Origin: an uncultured Burkholderiales bacterium
GTDB lineage: Bacteria > Pseudomonadota > Gammaproteobacteria > Burkholderiales > Burkholderiaceae_C
Assembly: GCA_903886485.1 (NCBI GenBank)
Contig: CAISMH010000010.1
Span: 1-64,000 of the forward strand
Length of the DNA stretch: 64,000 nt
Direction of reading: 5' to 3'
Made by a program: the position numbers and the translations under genes. Shown piece by piece: positions 52,918-61,375 of the stretch (position 1 is its first letter; each line of letters starts with the position of its first letter). The notes beneath the pieces are model-generated. The model was not told where the DNA came from. It did not search any database and saw nothing but the letters and a program-made list of their open reading frames with translations.

Positions 52918-53795
52918 GGCGCCCCCTGCTTCATGTTTGCTTTGTCTGTCAAACACTGGGCCATCAAGCGAGCCGCCTCGGCCATGCGCGGGCCTGCGCG
53001 GACCAACACATCGGACTCGTCGGGTTTGAAATGGCACACGCGTTGCGTCCGCATGGCGCGCATGTTTGGCCAACCAGGCCGCGCGGCCATGTCAGCAAAA
53101 TTGCTGTCACCCACCATGATGATGTCGGGCTGGGCACGCACCACAAACTCTGGATTGATTTGGGGAAACGGCCCCAAGGAGGCAGGCAAGATGTTGCGCG
53201 CACCCAAGCGTTGCAGCGTTTCGCCAATGAAGGACGACTCACTCGCACCATAAGGCGTGCGACTCACCTCAAAGTAAACGCGTTGACCTTTGGCCTGTGC
53301 AGGCATGGCTTGCGCAGCGGCATTGACTGCGGCATCGATATGACGCCACACGCGCTCACCCTCTTGCGGCGGCACACCCAGCGCTTGCGCGACAAGCTGC
53401 ATAACGCGCTGCACATCGGCATGTGAACGGGGCTCCAAAGCCAGCACGGTCAGCCCGAGCGCGGTGAGACGTTCGGCGCCGCGTGCTGAAGTCGCCATCA
53501 AAACCAAATCAGGCTTGAGGGCGACCACGCTTTCGATGTTGGGGTCAAGGCCGCCGCCCATACGTGGCAGCTTGGCCAAGCTTTCGGGCCAGTTGGAATA
53601 ACGGTCCACGCCGACCAATTTGTCACATTGCCCCAAAGCACACACGGTCTCGGTGAGTGAAGGCAGCAGGCTGACGATGCGCTGCGGTGGTTTGACAACG
53701 CTCACGGCCACTTGGCGGTCGTCACGCAAGACCACGGCCTGTGTCGTGATGACGAAGAAGCACAAAGCAGACAAGGCGACGATGCGCTTAAGCAT
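52914..53795 (-). CDS. btuF: Periplasmic cobalamin-binding protein (BtuF)
   Basis: A 293-residue receptor with a signal peptide (MLKRIVALSALCFFVITTQAV). RIVSLLPSLTETVCALGQCDKLVGVDRYSNWP is the BtuF entry, and ALKPDLVLMA the family strand. It binds cobalamin after BtuB passes it through the outer membrane. It overlaps the second BtuF-like gene by eight bases and btuC by four. Confidence 0.88.
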   Translation of the reverse strand: MLKRIVALSALCFFVITTQAVVLRDDRQVAVSVVKPPQRIVSLLPSLTETVCALGQCDKLVGVDRYSNWPESLAKLPRMGGGLDPNIESVVALKPDLVLMATSARGAERLTALGLTVLALEPRSHADVQRVMQLVAQALGVPPQEGERVWRHIDAAVNAAAQAMPAQAKGQRVYFEVSRTPYGASESSFIGETLQRLGARNILPASLGPFPQINPEFVVRAQPDIIMVGDSNFADMAARPGWPNMRAMRTQRVCHFKPDESDVLVRAGPRMAEAARLMAQCLTDKANMKQGAP

Positions 53796-54594
53796 AGGTC
53801 GCTGCCCAGCGTTGGAAGATGTGGTGTAACTGTGTCACGCCATCGGTCAAGGCCGCAGGGCCTGGCTGCAAGATGTCCGCAGACTTGATTTCAAAAACCT
53901 GTTGGTGGCGAACCGCTGGCACGTCTTGCCAACCGACACGTGCCATGGCATTTTCAGGGCGGAATTTTTTACCGCACAAAGACCCAATGATGATGTCTGG
54001 CGCACGCTCGATGATGGCTTGGCCGCTCGCAATGATGCGATCTTTGCCCATGGGCATACGCGCCAACTCTGGGAAACAGTCGTCACCACCGGCCACGCCA
54101 ATCAGCTCAGACACCCAACGGATGGCACTGATGTGCGGCTCATCCCACTCTTCAAAATAAACCTTGGGCCGACGCTTGAACGCAGCGGCTGTGGCTTGGA
54201 TGGCGTCGAGTTGTGAGCGCATGTGTTGCAGACGCTGCAAGCCCTGCTCGGCTTGACCCACCATCGCAGCGACTTGGTAGAGCATGGAAAAAATCTCATC
54301 CACACTGCGCTGGTTGAACACCGTCACTTGCACGCCTGCACGAATCAGCAGCGCAGCGATGTCGGCTTGCAAATCAGAAAAACCAAAGACGCAATCGGGC
54401 TTGAGTGCCAAGATCTTGTCTATCTTGGCACTCAAGAACGCGCTGACTTTGGGTTTCTCATCACGCGCACGGCGTGGGCGCACGGTGTAACCCGAGATGC
54501 CCACAATGCGCGCTTCTTCCCCCAGCATGTACAGCCACTCTGTCGTTTCCTCGGTGAGGCAGACGATGCGTTGAGGAAGGAAGGAAGTCAACAT
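53788..54594 (-). CDS. Second BtuF-like cobalamin-binding protein, no signal peptide
   Basis: A 268-residue protein of the BtuF/FecB fold: QRIVCLTEETTEWLYMLGEEARIVGISGYTVRP and ILALKPDCVFGFSDLQADIAALL. The N-terminus MLTSFLPQRIVCL starts directly in the domain, with no signal peptide or lipobox seen, so the product may be cytoplasmic. It could bind corrinoid inside the cell or be exported by another route. Eight bases separate it from btuB upstream; it overlaps btuF. Confidence 0.8.
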   Translation of the reverse strand: MLTSFLPQRIVCLTEETTEWLYMLGEEARIVGISGYTVRPRRARDEKPKVSAFLSAKIDKILALKPDCVFGFSDLQADIAALLIRAGVQVTVFNQRSVDEIFSMLYQVAAMVGQAEQGLQRLQHMRSQLDAIQATAAAFKRRPKVYFEEWDEPHISAIRWVSELIGVAGGDDCFPELARMPMGKDRIIASGQAIIERAPDIIIGSLCGKKFRPENAMARVGWQDVPAVRHQQVFEIKSADILQPGPAALTDGVTQLHHIFQRWAATYA

Positions 54595-54602
54595 TGATGA
54601 CG

Positions 54603-56531
54603 TTAAAAAATGAGCTTTAGATTGGCGAAGATGCCACGCCCATCTGCTGGATAGATGCCGTTGTAGGTCGCATAGTCATAGTAGGACTTGTTGAAAAAAT
54701 TACGCACCCACATAGACCCAGACATGGTTTGAGAGAACTGCGTTCTCAGCCCCAAATCCACAATCGTACGAGAAGGTATTTGCGGATTCGTGCCGACCTG
54801 ATCGCTAGCTTGCACCATGCCACTGCGATGATGCGCGGAAGACATCAATACATAGTTTTGCACTTTTTGCTCGTAAGTCACTCGTATGACTTGTTTGGGC
54901 GTCAAGGGAATTCGGTGGCCTGCGTTTGAACCTGTGGATATTGTTGCATCCACCACATCAAACCCGCCTTTTAAGGTTGAAGCCGAGTTAATTTTCCAAT
55001 CCGACATGAGCGAAAAAATCGAGCGCTTGGTGTCGTAAAGATTGCTATTGCATGAGGCTGCAACGCCCCCCACAACACCACAGTCGTACTGATAAGCGAT
55101 TTCGTCCGTTGCACTGATTTGACGGTAGTGCGCAGCAAACTTTCCAAATTGGTGGCGCTGTTCCAACTGCAAGAAATACTCACGCGTTGCCATAGGCTTT
55201 ATGGCTGGATTAATTTCCAAAAGCGCATAGGTGTTTCTATCGAATGTGTACAACTCATCAGCATTTGGAAAGCGAAATCCCGTCAAGGCACCCGCACGCA
55301 ATGTCGACATCTCAGTCAGTTGGGTCAGTACACCTAGAGAACCACCCGTTTTTTGGGCACTTGCAGTAGTCATCGTCGCGCCACTGGTTGTTTGGAAATT
55401 GCTGTCTGCTCTCTGAGAGCGAAGTCCTGCATCCACACTGGTTGATTTGGTGAATGGATGTATGACTTGCGCAAAAAGCGCCTGCGTTTGCTGTCCAACT
55501 TGCTTCTTTGTATCTGTATTGGCTTGTGCATCCGCAAACTCTCCACCCAAAAGCATCTGATTACCTAACCATGTTGTTCTGTACTCGGGGGTAATTGATG
55601 TTCTGGTGTTTGTGATCGTGTCGTAAGTCTTGCCTTTTGACTCTTGGTGAAAGGTGTCAACAGACACGAAATCGCCACTTTTGAGTGCGGTTTCATACTT
55701 CAAACCCGTCGAAATGCCCGAACGCTCAGTGTTCACAGGATAGGCACCGAGTTGTCTGGGATTCGAATCAAACTGAGCCTTGGTTAAGTAGCTTGGCAAT
55801 TTCGCGTTTTCTTCATAGCCGCGAACAAAGAATGAAATCTTCCCCAACTCAGAGCCATTCACCAGCCTGACTTGGGCGCTGCGTTGGTCTGAATCACTGA
55901 ATTGCCGATATCCGTCTGTCTTGGCATTCATCAATGAAACGCTACCTCGCACTTGATCCGTTTCAAAACCAAGGTAAGCATCTTGTTTTTGGTATCCATA
56001 GCTACCCAAATTCAAATCGACGCTTTTTGAAGCATCAGTGCGCGTGATGATATTGATCACACCACCCTGCGCACGATCTCCGTAAAGCACGCCACCATTT
56101 GCCTTACGGATTTCAATTTGTTGAATGGCGCTGATAGGCAATTGGGTAAATTGAGCCTCAGCCTGATCAATCGTATTCACTCTTTGACCGTCAATCAGGA
56201 TCAAGACATTTTGAGAACCGGCTTGCCCCAAGTAGCCAATATCAACCGAGGCATCTACACCAGCGCGACCGTACAAACGATTCACAGTCATACCGCCAAC
56301 TGAATCCAAGAATTCAGTGATGTTTGATGCGCCCGATTGTTCAATTTGCTGCCGAGTGATGACATCAACAACCACAGAAACTTCAGAGCTCGGTTGCGCC
56401 ATACGCGTTGCGGAAACAACCACAGGATTCATTTCAATGTCCTGCGCTTGAACCGATGCAGCAACAGCCAAAGACAAAACAGAAAGCGCAGGCACAAACG
56501 CACGCGCACGCAGACGAATAGATTTATTCAT
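54603..56531 (-). CDS. btuB: TonB-dependent vitamin B12 receptor
   Basis: A 642-residue outer-membrane transporter. Signal peptide (RARAFVPALSVLSLAVAASVQA) is followed by the probable TonB box region EMNPVVVSATRM, the plug domain (QQIEQSGASNITEFLDSVGGM; VLILIDGQRVNTIDQAE) and a 22-strand barrel ending GRGIFANLKLIF with terminal Phe. It lies under a cobalamin riboswitch. Base composition is more AT-rich than neighbouring genes, suggesting a different history or weaker GC pressure. Confidence 0.92.
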   Translation of the reverse strand: MNKSIRLRARAFVPALSVLSLAVAASVQAQDIEMNPVVVSATRMAQPSSEVSVVVDVITRQQIEQSGASNITEFLDSVGGMTVNRLYGRAGVDASVDIGYLGQAGSQNVLILIDGQRVNTIDQAEAQFTQLPISAIQQIEIRKANGGVLYGDRAQGGVINIITRTDASKSVDLNLGSYGYQKQDAYLGFETDQVRGSVSLMNAKTDGYRQFSDSDQRSAQVRLVNGSELGKISFFVRGYEENAKLPSYLTKAQFDSNPRQLGAYPVNTERSGISTGLKYETALKSGDFVSVDTFHQESKGKTYDTITNTRTSITPEYRTTWLGNQMLLGGEFADAQANTDTKKQVGQQTQALFAQVIHPFTKSTSVDAGLRSQRADSNFQTTSGATMTTASAQKTGGSLGVLTQLTEMSTLRAGALTGFRFPNADELYTFDRNTYALLEINPAIKPMATREYFLQLEQRHQFGKFAAHYRQISATDEIAYQYDCGVVGGVAASCNSNLYDTKRSIFSLMSDWKINSASTLKGGFDVVDATISTGSNAGHRIPLTPKQVIRVTYEQKVQNYVLMSSAHHRSGMVQASDQVGTNPQIPSRTIVDLGLRTQFSQTMSGSMWVRNFFNKSYYDYATYNGIYPADGRGIFANLKLIF

Positions 56532-56557
56532 GATGAAAGACCAACTTTATGTGCTCT

Positions 56558-56613
56558 CACCGCCTTCCCCGACAGTGCTTGAGCGATTTAGCGGTGCGTT
56601 TTTTAGGCGCACC
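56558..56613 (-). promoter_or_regulatory. Expression platform of the cobalamin riboswitch
   Basis: Two mutually exclusive stems can form after the riboswitch core: CGCACC (56608-56613) with GGTGCG (56593-56598), or CACCGC (56558-56563) with GCGGTG (56591-56596). The two share the bases 56593-56596. Neither stem carries a long T-run, so translation control of btuB is more likely than termination. Confidence 0.5.
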
Positions 56614-56617
56614 ACCA

Positions 56618-56840
56618 CCTTGTTGGCCGGTATCCGGGCTGGCGGAGACAACCTCTGTCGCCTTCCCAAGCGCTTGTTCAAGGCGCTCAGTGGCTTGTGT
56701 GACAGAAGCGGAGCCTAAGGGCTCGTCCGCTTGACCGTTGCGGGGGCAGCGCAGGTTAGGTGTGGTCGAGCTTGTCGACGCGACCCTCCTGCTTCCCGTT
56801 GAACTGCAGCATGTGAACCACACCGCGAGCACCAACGCTC
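56618..56840 (-). ncRNA. Cobalamin riboswitch
   Basis: On the minus strand the leader before btuB has the B12-box region GCCAGCCCGGATACCGGCC, the CTGCGCTGCCCCCGCAACGG segment, AACGGGAAGCAGG and GGGAAGGC with CCACTG, all in the order of the Rfam Cobalamin family. It ends about 85 bases before the btuB start and should repress the operon when adenosylcobalamin is abundant. Borders are approximate. Confidence 0.93.
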
Positions 56841-56886
56841 ACAATTTTAACAACCAAGCTTGCACGCACCTTAAAATGCGCAGGCC

Positions 56887-57108
56887 ATGTCACACACACC
56901 CCTGATTGATCAAATTGCCCAACGTGTCGAGCATTTGCTGCTGCGTCACGAGGAACTTCAACGCACCAATGCTTTGCTAGCTTCGCAATTGCAAGAACTC
57001 ACGCAAGAGCGTGACTTGCTCAAGTCTCGCTTGGGCGCAGCTCGTCACAGGATTGATGCTTTGATTGATCGCCTACCGCAAGGCACTGAGGCTAAGGACA
57101 ACGCATGA
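56887..57108 (+). CDS. ZapB-like coiled-coil protein
   Basis: A 73-residue protein, nearly all coiled coil: heptad-rich DQIAQRVEHLLLRHEELQRTNALLASQLQELTQERDLLKSRL (leucine/isoleucine a/d positions). It fits the TIGR02449/ZapB-like family, often beside zapA. Probable role in Z-ring assembly. The stop overlaps the zapA start by four bases (ATGA), indicating coupling. Confidence 0.85.
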   Translation: MSHTPLIDQIAQRVEHLLLRHEELQRTNALLASQLQELTQERDLLKSRLGAARHRIDALIDRLPQGTEAKDNA

Positions 57109-57410
57109 AACAAATCGAAGTTCAGATCATGGGTCAGGGTTACGTGTTGGGCTGCCCCGAAGGTGGCGAAACGCGTCTGAGCGAAGCGGTCAGCAAAGTC
57201 GACCAAGCCATGTGCAAGATTCGCGATGCGGGCAAGATCAAAGCGCGTGACCGTATCGCGGTATTGGCTGCTCTCAATTTGGCGTTCGACTTGACAGACC
57301 GCCCTGCCAATGCCACGGCGAATACGGACGACAAAACCCACAGCACCGATCTGCACAATTTGTTGCAGCGCATGGATGCGGTGCTCGCACGCGACAAGCA
57401 ACTCATCTAA
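57105..57410 (+). CDS. zapA: Cell division protein ZapA
   Basis: A 101-residue ZapA. IEVQIMGQGYVLGCPEGGETRLSEAVSKVDQAM is the N-terminal domain (beta strand plus helix), followed by a coiled-coil helix DRIAVLAALNLAFDL. It crosslinks FtsZ filaments at the division site. 6S RNA lies directly downstream, the same gene order seen in Escherichia coli. Confidence 0.93.
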   Translation: MKQIEVQIMGQGYVLGCPEGGETRLSEAVSKVDQAMCKIRDAGKIKARDRIAVLAALNLAFDLTDRPANATANTDDKTHSTDLHNLLQRMDAVLARDKQLI

Positions 57411-57417
57411 CGCGCCC

Positions 57418-57423
57418 TACAAT
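57418..57423 (+). promoter_or_regulatory. Probable -10 element for 6S RNA
   Basis: TACAAT at 57418-57423 lies eight bases before the expected 6S RNA 5' end (about 57431). No convincing -35 hexamer at standard spacing is seen, so transcription may also come through zapA. Confidence 0.4.
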
Positions 57424-57430
57424 TAAGGCG

Positions 57431-57601
57431 TCTGCAAGTCCTTGGGGCTTTATATTTCCTTGAACCAATGCTCACAAGAGCTCGGGCTTGGAACATTGTT
57501 TGATGAGCGTGAGCGTCTCGCGTCAGATGAACCCAACGTCAAACTGACCTCGCCCACCTGAACCCCCGGTTCAGGATGACGGTCCCAGGGCTCCTTGCAG
57601 A
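57431..57601 (+). ncRNA. ssrS: 6S RNA
   Basis: About 171 nucleotides directly after zapA. TCTGCAAG (57431-57438) pairs with CTTGCAGA (57594-57601) to close the long stem, and the inner arms CCTTGGGG and CCCAGGG continue it. A large central bubble follows, the shape that mimics an open promoter and binds sigma70 RNA polymerase. Synteny with zapA supports the call. Borders are approximate. The T-rich stretch that follows may help end the transcript. Confidence 0.88.
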
Positions 57602-57632
57602 CACCTTTATTTTTTTCAAGGCCTGCGCTCTT

Positions 57633-58448
57633 ATGGACCTCCAACCCCAACTGTTGATTGAACTCGCCACGCTTGGCATTTGCACGGGCTTCTTGGCTGG
57701 ATTGCTGGGCATTGGCGGAGGCATGGTGATGGTGCCATTCATCACATTCATGCTGTCGCATCGGGGGGTAGATGCAGACTTGGCAGTCAAGATGGCGATT
57801 GCCACATCGATGGCCACAATCATTTTTACCTCGGTGTCAAGCGTGCGGGCACACCACCAACGTGGCGCAGTGCGTTGGGACTTGGTCAAGCGATTGGCCC
57901 CTGGCATCGTGCTGGGTAGCATGCTGGGTAGCTTGGGCGTGTTCGCCATACTCAAGGGCTCTTACTTGGCCATCTTTTTTGGTTTGTTTGTGGGCTTCTC
58001 AGCCACACAAATGTTTTTGGACAAAAAGCCCGCCCCCACACGCCAAGTGCCTGCCACTGCAGGCCTGCTGGGTGCAGGCGGAGTGATTGGTTTTATTTCT
58101 GGTTTGGTGGGTGCCGGCGGCGGCTTTATCAGCGTGCCATTCATGACATGGTGCAATGTGGCGATTCACAACGCAGTGGCGACGAGTGCGGCTTTGGGTT
58201 TTCCTATCGCTGTTGCCAACGTACTGGGCTACGTCATCAGTGGGATGTCAGTGCAAGGTTTGCCTGCTGATGCATTTGGTTTTATTTGGGTCCCTGCCTT
58301 GGTGGTGATTGCGGCTTGCAGTGTGTTCACAGCACCCTTGGGAGCCAAAGCCGCGCACATGTTGCCCGTGAAAAAACTCAAACGTGTGTTTGCCAGCGTG
58401 TTGTATGTGCTGGCCGTCTATATGTTTTACAAAGGCATCAGCAGTTAA
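57633..58448 (+). CDS. TauE/SafE family permease
   Basis: A 271-residue membrane protein with about eight segments in two repeats: GFLAGLLGIGGGMVMVPF and ISGLVGAGGGFISVPFMTW are the duplicated TauE/SafE signatures. Family members export sulfite, sulfonates or organic acids. The start MDLQPQLL at 57633 is preferred to 57576, which lies within 6S RNA. Confidence 0.87.
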   Translation: MDLQPQLLIELATLGICTGFLAGLLGIGGGMVMVPFITFMLSHRGVDADLAVKMAIATSMATIIFTSVSSVRAHHQRGAVRWDLVKRLAPGIVLGSMLGSLGVFAILKGSYLAIFFGLFVGFSATQMFLDKKPAPTRQVPATAGLLGAGGVIGFISGLVGAGGGFISVPFMTWCNVAIHNAVATSAALGFPIAVANVLGYVISGMSVQGLPADAFGFIWVPALVVIAACSVFTAPLGAKAAHMLPVKKLKRVFASVLYVLAVYMFYKGISS

Positions 58449-59162
58449 TCACTGAGGCACCAAGCACCAAGGCGCTTGGTATTCAACGAGGCCCATCCAC
58501 AAGGCCCAGCCAGAGCTGATCGCCAGTGCAGCACCAGCCAAGCGCACGCCCCATGCGCCGCTACGACCGTCCACGGTTTGGACGCCACGCAAGCGCAACC
58601 ATAACCACGGACCAATCGTCAGCACCACCGCGCTGCCCAGGGCGAACAAGGCCATCACGCCTGCGCCTTCGAGCGGACTGTTGCTGAGTGCGGCAACCAA
58701 GAGCGCGCCATACAACAAGCCGCAAGGCATCAAGGCCCACAAGACACCCAAAATGACAGCGCCACCGTTGCGCAACTTGAGGTGTGCCGTCATGGCCTGC
58801 ACACGCCGCCAAATGCTGCGCCCCACACCCTCAAGCCAAATGGGCTGCTCACCACGCCACAGCAGGAGCAGACCCACCATGAAAGCCATGATGTGCAACA
58901 ACGTCCACAGAGGACGGAAAACGGCAGACTGGGTACTGAGCCAACCCACGCCTTGCATGGTCGTGGCAGCCAACGCCCCTAAGACGCTGTAACCCACGAT
59001 GCGGCCCAATTGAAACAAGAGCATGGCGGTCATGCCCTGCCCACCGGCTTGTTTTTGTGCGGCTCGACCAATGCCTGCACAGGCGGCACCGCACATGGCG
59101 AGGCAGTGCGGCCCGCCCGCCAATCCCATCAAGAGTGCGGTGAGCGCCAGAGTTTTGTTCAT
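58449..59162 (-). CDS. UreH-type (TauE/SafE-like) membrane protein near cbb3 oxidase genes
   Basis: A 237-residue protein with about six membrane segments. GGPHCLAMCGAACAG near the start contains a CxxxC motif in the first helix, typical of the UreH_2 group that accompanies cbb3-type cytochrome oxidase operons, possibly in copper handling. It starts at the stop of hemN (sharing the base at 59162) and lies convergently 1 base from the TauE/SafE gene. Function is inferred from context only. Confidence 0.8.
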   Translation of the reverse strand: MNKTLALTALLMGLAGGPHCLAMCGAACAGIGRAAQKQAGGQGMTAMLLFQLGRIVGYSVLGALAATTMQGVGWLSTQSAVFRPLWTLLHIMAFMVGLLLLWRGEQPIWLEGVGRSIWRRVQAMTAHLKLRNGGAVILGVLWALMPCGLLYGALLVAALSNSPLEGAGVMALFALGSAVVLTIGPWLWLRLRGVQTVDGRSGAWGVRLAGAALAISSGWALWMGLVEYQAPWCLVPQ

Positions 59163-60550
59163 CAGATGATTTTAGAGAACCTTGCTCGGTTCTTGTCGAC
59201 TTGCAGGTATTTGTCAAACACCATGGCCACGCCGCGGACAAAAAACCAGCCGAGTTCGGTCACATGGATGCCTGTGTCATCCATGGTGAGCAAGCCTTGT
59301 TCTTGCATGGTCCATAGAGCCTCTAGCTCTGTCGCAAAGTATTGTTTGAAGTCGATCAAGTGGGCCAGCTCAACCGATTCAAACAAGACACTGCCCTGAC
59401 ACATCAGGGCCATGATGACGGTGCGACGCACCAAGTCATCACGCGTCAGCGCCATGCCACGTGCAACAGGCAAACGACCTTGGTTGAGCAAGTCGTAGTA
59501 TTCGTCGAGGGTTTTGACGTTTTGGCTGAAGGTGGGACCCACACGACCAATGGATGACACGCCTAGGGCAATGAGGTCGCAATCAGGCTGGGTGCTGTAG
59601 CCTTGGAAATTACGATGCAAGCGGCCTTGGCGCTTGGCTACCGCCAGCGCATCGGTGGGCAAAGCAAAGTGATCCATACCCACATAGACATAACCAGCCG
59701 CCATGAGCACCCGCATAGCGCTTGAAAGCATGACCAACTTTGATGCGGCAGGCGGCAGGTCTTGGGCATGAATACGACGCTGGGGCTTGAAGCGCTCGGG
59801 CAAATGTGCGTAGGCATACAAGGCGATGCGATCTGGGCGTAACTTGGCCACTTGATCAAGCGTGCGTTCAAACGTCTCTGGAGTTTGCATCGGCAGGCCA
59901 TAAATCAAATCGACGTTGACCGAGTCAAAACCTAATTGACGCGAGGCGGCCACTAAGTCGAACACTTGTTCTGCCGGCTGGAGGCGATGCACTGCTTTTT
60001 GCACGGCGGGCTCAAAATCTTGCACGCCAAAGCTCAGTCGGTTAAAGCCTAAATCCGCCAAGCTCGCCAAACGATCTCGCGTGACGGTGCGGGGGTCAAT
60101 TTCGACCGAATACTCACCACCGGGAACAAACTGAAAGTTGCGACGCAACATAGCCATCAACTGCTCTAACTCTGCATCACTCAAAAACGTAGGACTGCCA
60201 CCGCCCAAGTGAAGCTGAGAGACCACTTGACCTTGACCGAGGTGCGCCACGTTGAGATCAACTTCACGCTCCAAATACCGAAGGTACTCTGCACCACGCT
60301 CATGATGCTTGGTGATGATTTTGTTGCACGCACAGTAATAACATAGCGATTCACAGAACGGAATGTGCACATACAACGACAAGGGATAGGCCTTAGCGCT
60401 TAAGCCATCACGTCGCTGCTCAAGCGCCTGAAGATAGTCGCCCTCACCAAACGCCTCTACAAAACGGTCAGCCGTCGGGTAAGAGGTGTAGCGAGGACCT
60501 GCGATGTCATAGCGGCGCAACAACGCTGGGTTGATAACAAGAGCGTTCAT
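59162..60550 (-). CDS. hemN: Oxygen-independent coproporphyrinogen III oxidase
   Basis: A 462-residue radical-SAM enzyme for anaerobic haem synthesis. The cluster ligands are in PFCESLCYYCACNK (CxxxCxxC). HLGGGSPTFLSDAEL and RLSFGVQDFEPAVQKAVHR are family blocks. Divergent from fnr; a class II FNR site and a -10 element TATTAT lie upstream, so activation without oxygen is expected. Confidence 0.95.
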   Translation of the reverse strand: MNALVINPALLRRYDIAGPRYTSYPTADRFVEAFGEGDYLQALEQRRDGLSAKAYPLSLYVHIPFCESLCYYCACNKIITKHHERGAEYLRYLEREVDLNVAHLGQGQVVSQLHLGGGSPTFLSDAELEQLMAMLRRNFQFVPGGEYSVEIDPRTVTRDRLASLADLGFNRLSFGVQDFEPAVQKAVHRLQPAEQVFDLVAASRQLGFDSVNVDLIYGLPMQTPETFERTLDQVAKLRPDRIALYAYAHLPERFKPQRRIHAQDLPPAASKLVMLSSAMRVLMAAGYVYVGMDHFALPTDALAVAKRQGRLHRNFQGYSTQPDCDLIALGVSSIGRVGPTFSQNVKTLDEYYDLLNQGRLPVARGMALTRDDLVRRTVIMALMCQGSVLFESVELAHLIDFKQYFATELEALWTMQEQGLLTMDDTGIHVTELGWFFVRGVAMVFDKYLQVDKNRARFSKII

Positions 60551-60576
60551 AAGTTATGCAGTTCAATTTGCGCTCC

Positions 60577-60618
60577 ATAATAGGCGCGTAGTCACTTTGA
60601 AAAGTTGACCTGTATCAA
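60577..60618 (-). promoter_or_regulatory. FNR-dependent promoter of hemN (FNR box plus -10)
   Basis: TTGACCTGTATCAA (60605-60618) differs from the FNR consensus TTGAT-N4-ATCAA at one base. A -10 element TATTAT (rc of 60577-60582) lies with its centre 32 bases from the box centre, the exact class II spacing. The predicted start near 60570 gives a 20-base leader. The same box is 28 bases from the fnr start on the other strand, so it may also repress fnr. Confidence 0.72.
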
Positions 60619-60639
60619 CACAAACGACAGTCTGCCCAC

Positions 60640-61365
60640 ATGAATTCCACCAGTATCAAAGTCGCCTGTTCCAACTGCAATTTGCGCGAGCTGTGCATGC
60701 CGCTAGGACTTAACGAAAGCGAAATGGAACGTGTCGATGAAGTGGTTGCGACGCGCCGAAAAATCAAGCGTGGCGACAATCTTTTTAGGAATGGTGACAA
60801 GTTCAATGCGCTCTTTGCCATTCGCACGGGCTTTTTTAAAACACGTATTTCTTCTGAGGATGGCCGAGACCAAGTCACGGGATTTCAAATGGCGGGTGAG
60901 ATCATTGGGCTCGACGGCATCGTCAGCGATCACCACACCTGTGATGCTGTGGCTTTGGAAGATGCCGAGGTGTGTGTGATGCCTTTTGACCGAATTGAAG
61001 AGCTATCCCGCGAAATCATTTCTCTGCAACGCCATGTCCACAAAATCATGAGCCGCGAAATTGTGCGTGAAAACGGTGTCATGCTCTTGCTCGGTAGCAT
61101 GCGCGCTGAAGAGCGCTTGGCTGCGTTTTTGCTGAATCTAGTGCAACGCCTGCATGCACGAGGCTTTTCTCAATCGGAGCTGGTTCTTCGCATGACGCGC
61201 GAAGAAATCGGCAGCTACTTAGGACTCAAGCTAGAGACAGTGAGTCGCACGTTTTCTAAGTTTGTGGAAGACGGGATCGTGGAAGTCAAGCAGCGCCACG
61301 TGCGCATCTTGGATCCCAATGCGCTCAAACTGATCGTGAACGCACAGAGTTGCCAACCCACTTAA
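60640..61365 (+). CDS. fnr: FNR-type oxygen-sensing transcriptional regulator
   Basis: A 241-residue Crp/Fnr regulator. The iron-sulfur ligands are CSNCNLRELC near the N-terminus plus a later Cys in the HHTCDAV region. The cAMP-binding-like fold carries QVTGFQMAGEIIGLDGI. The C-terminal HTH is TREEIGSYLGLKLETVSRTFSKF, with E and R of the recognition helix as in FNR. It senses loss of oxygen and turns on cbb3 oxidase and hemN. Confidence 0.93.
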   Translation: MNSTSIKVACSNCNLRELCMPLGLNESEMERVDEVVATRRKIKRGDNLFRNGDKFNALFAIRTGFFKTRISSEDGRDQVTGFQMAGEIIGLDGIVSDHHTCDAVALEDAEVCVMPFDRIEELSREIISLQRHVHKIMSREIVRENGVMLLLGSMRAEERLAAFLLNLVQRLHARGFSQSELVLRMTREEIGSYLGLKLETVSRTFSKFVEDGIVEVKQRHVRILDPNALKLIVNAQSCQPT

Positions 61366-61375
61366 GTGGTCAAAG

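Noticed and set aside
52918..53073. Extended N-terminus of BtuC
   Set aside because: Arg/His-rich extension overlapping btuF out of frame; the ATG at 52917 fits the family and the ATGA overlap.
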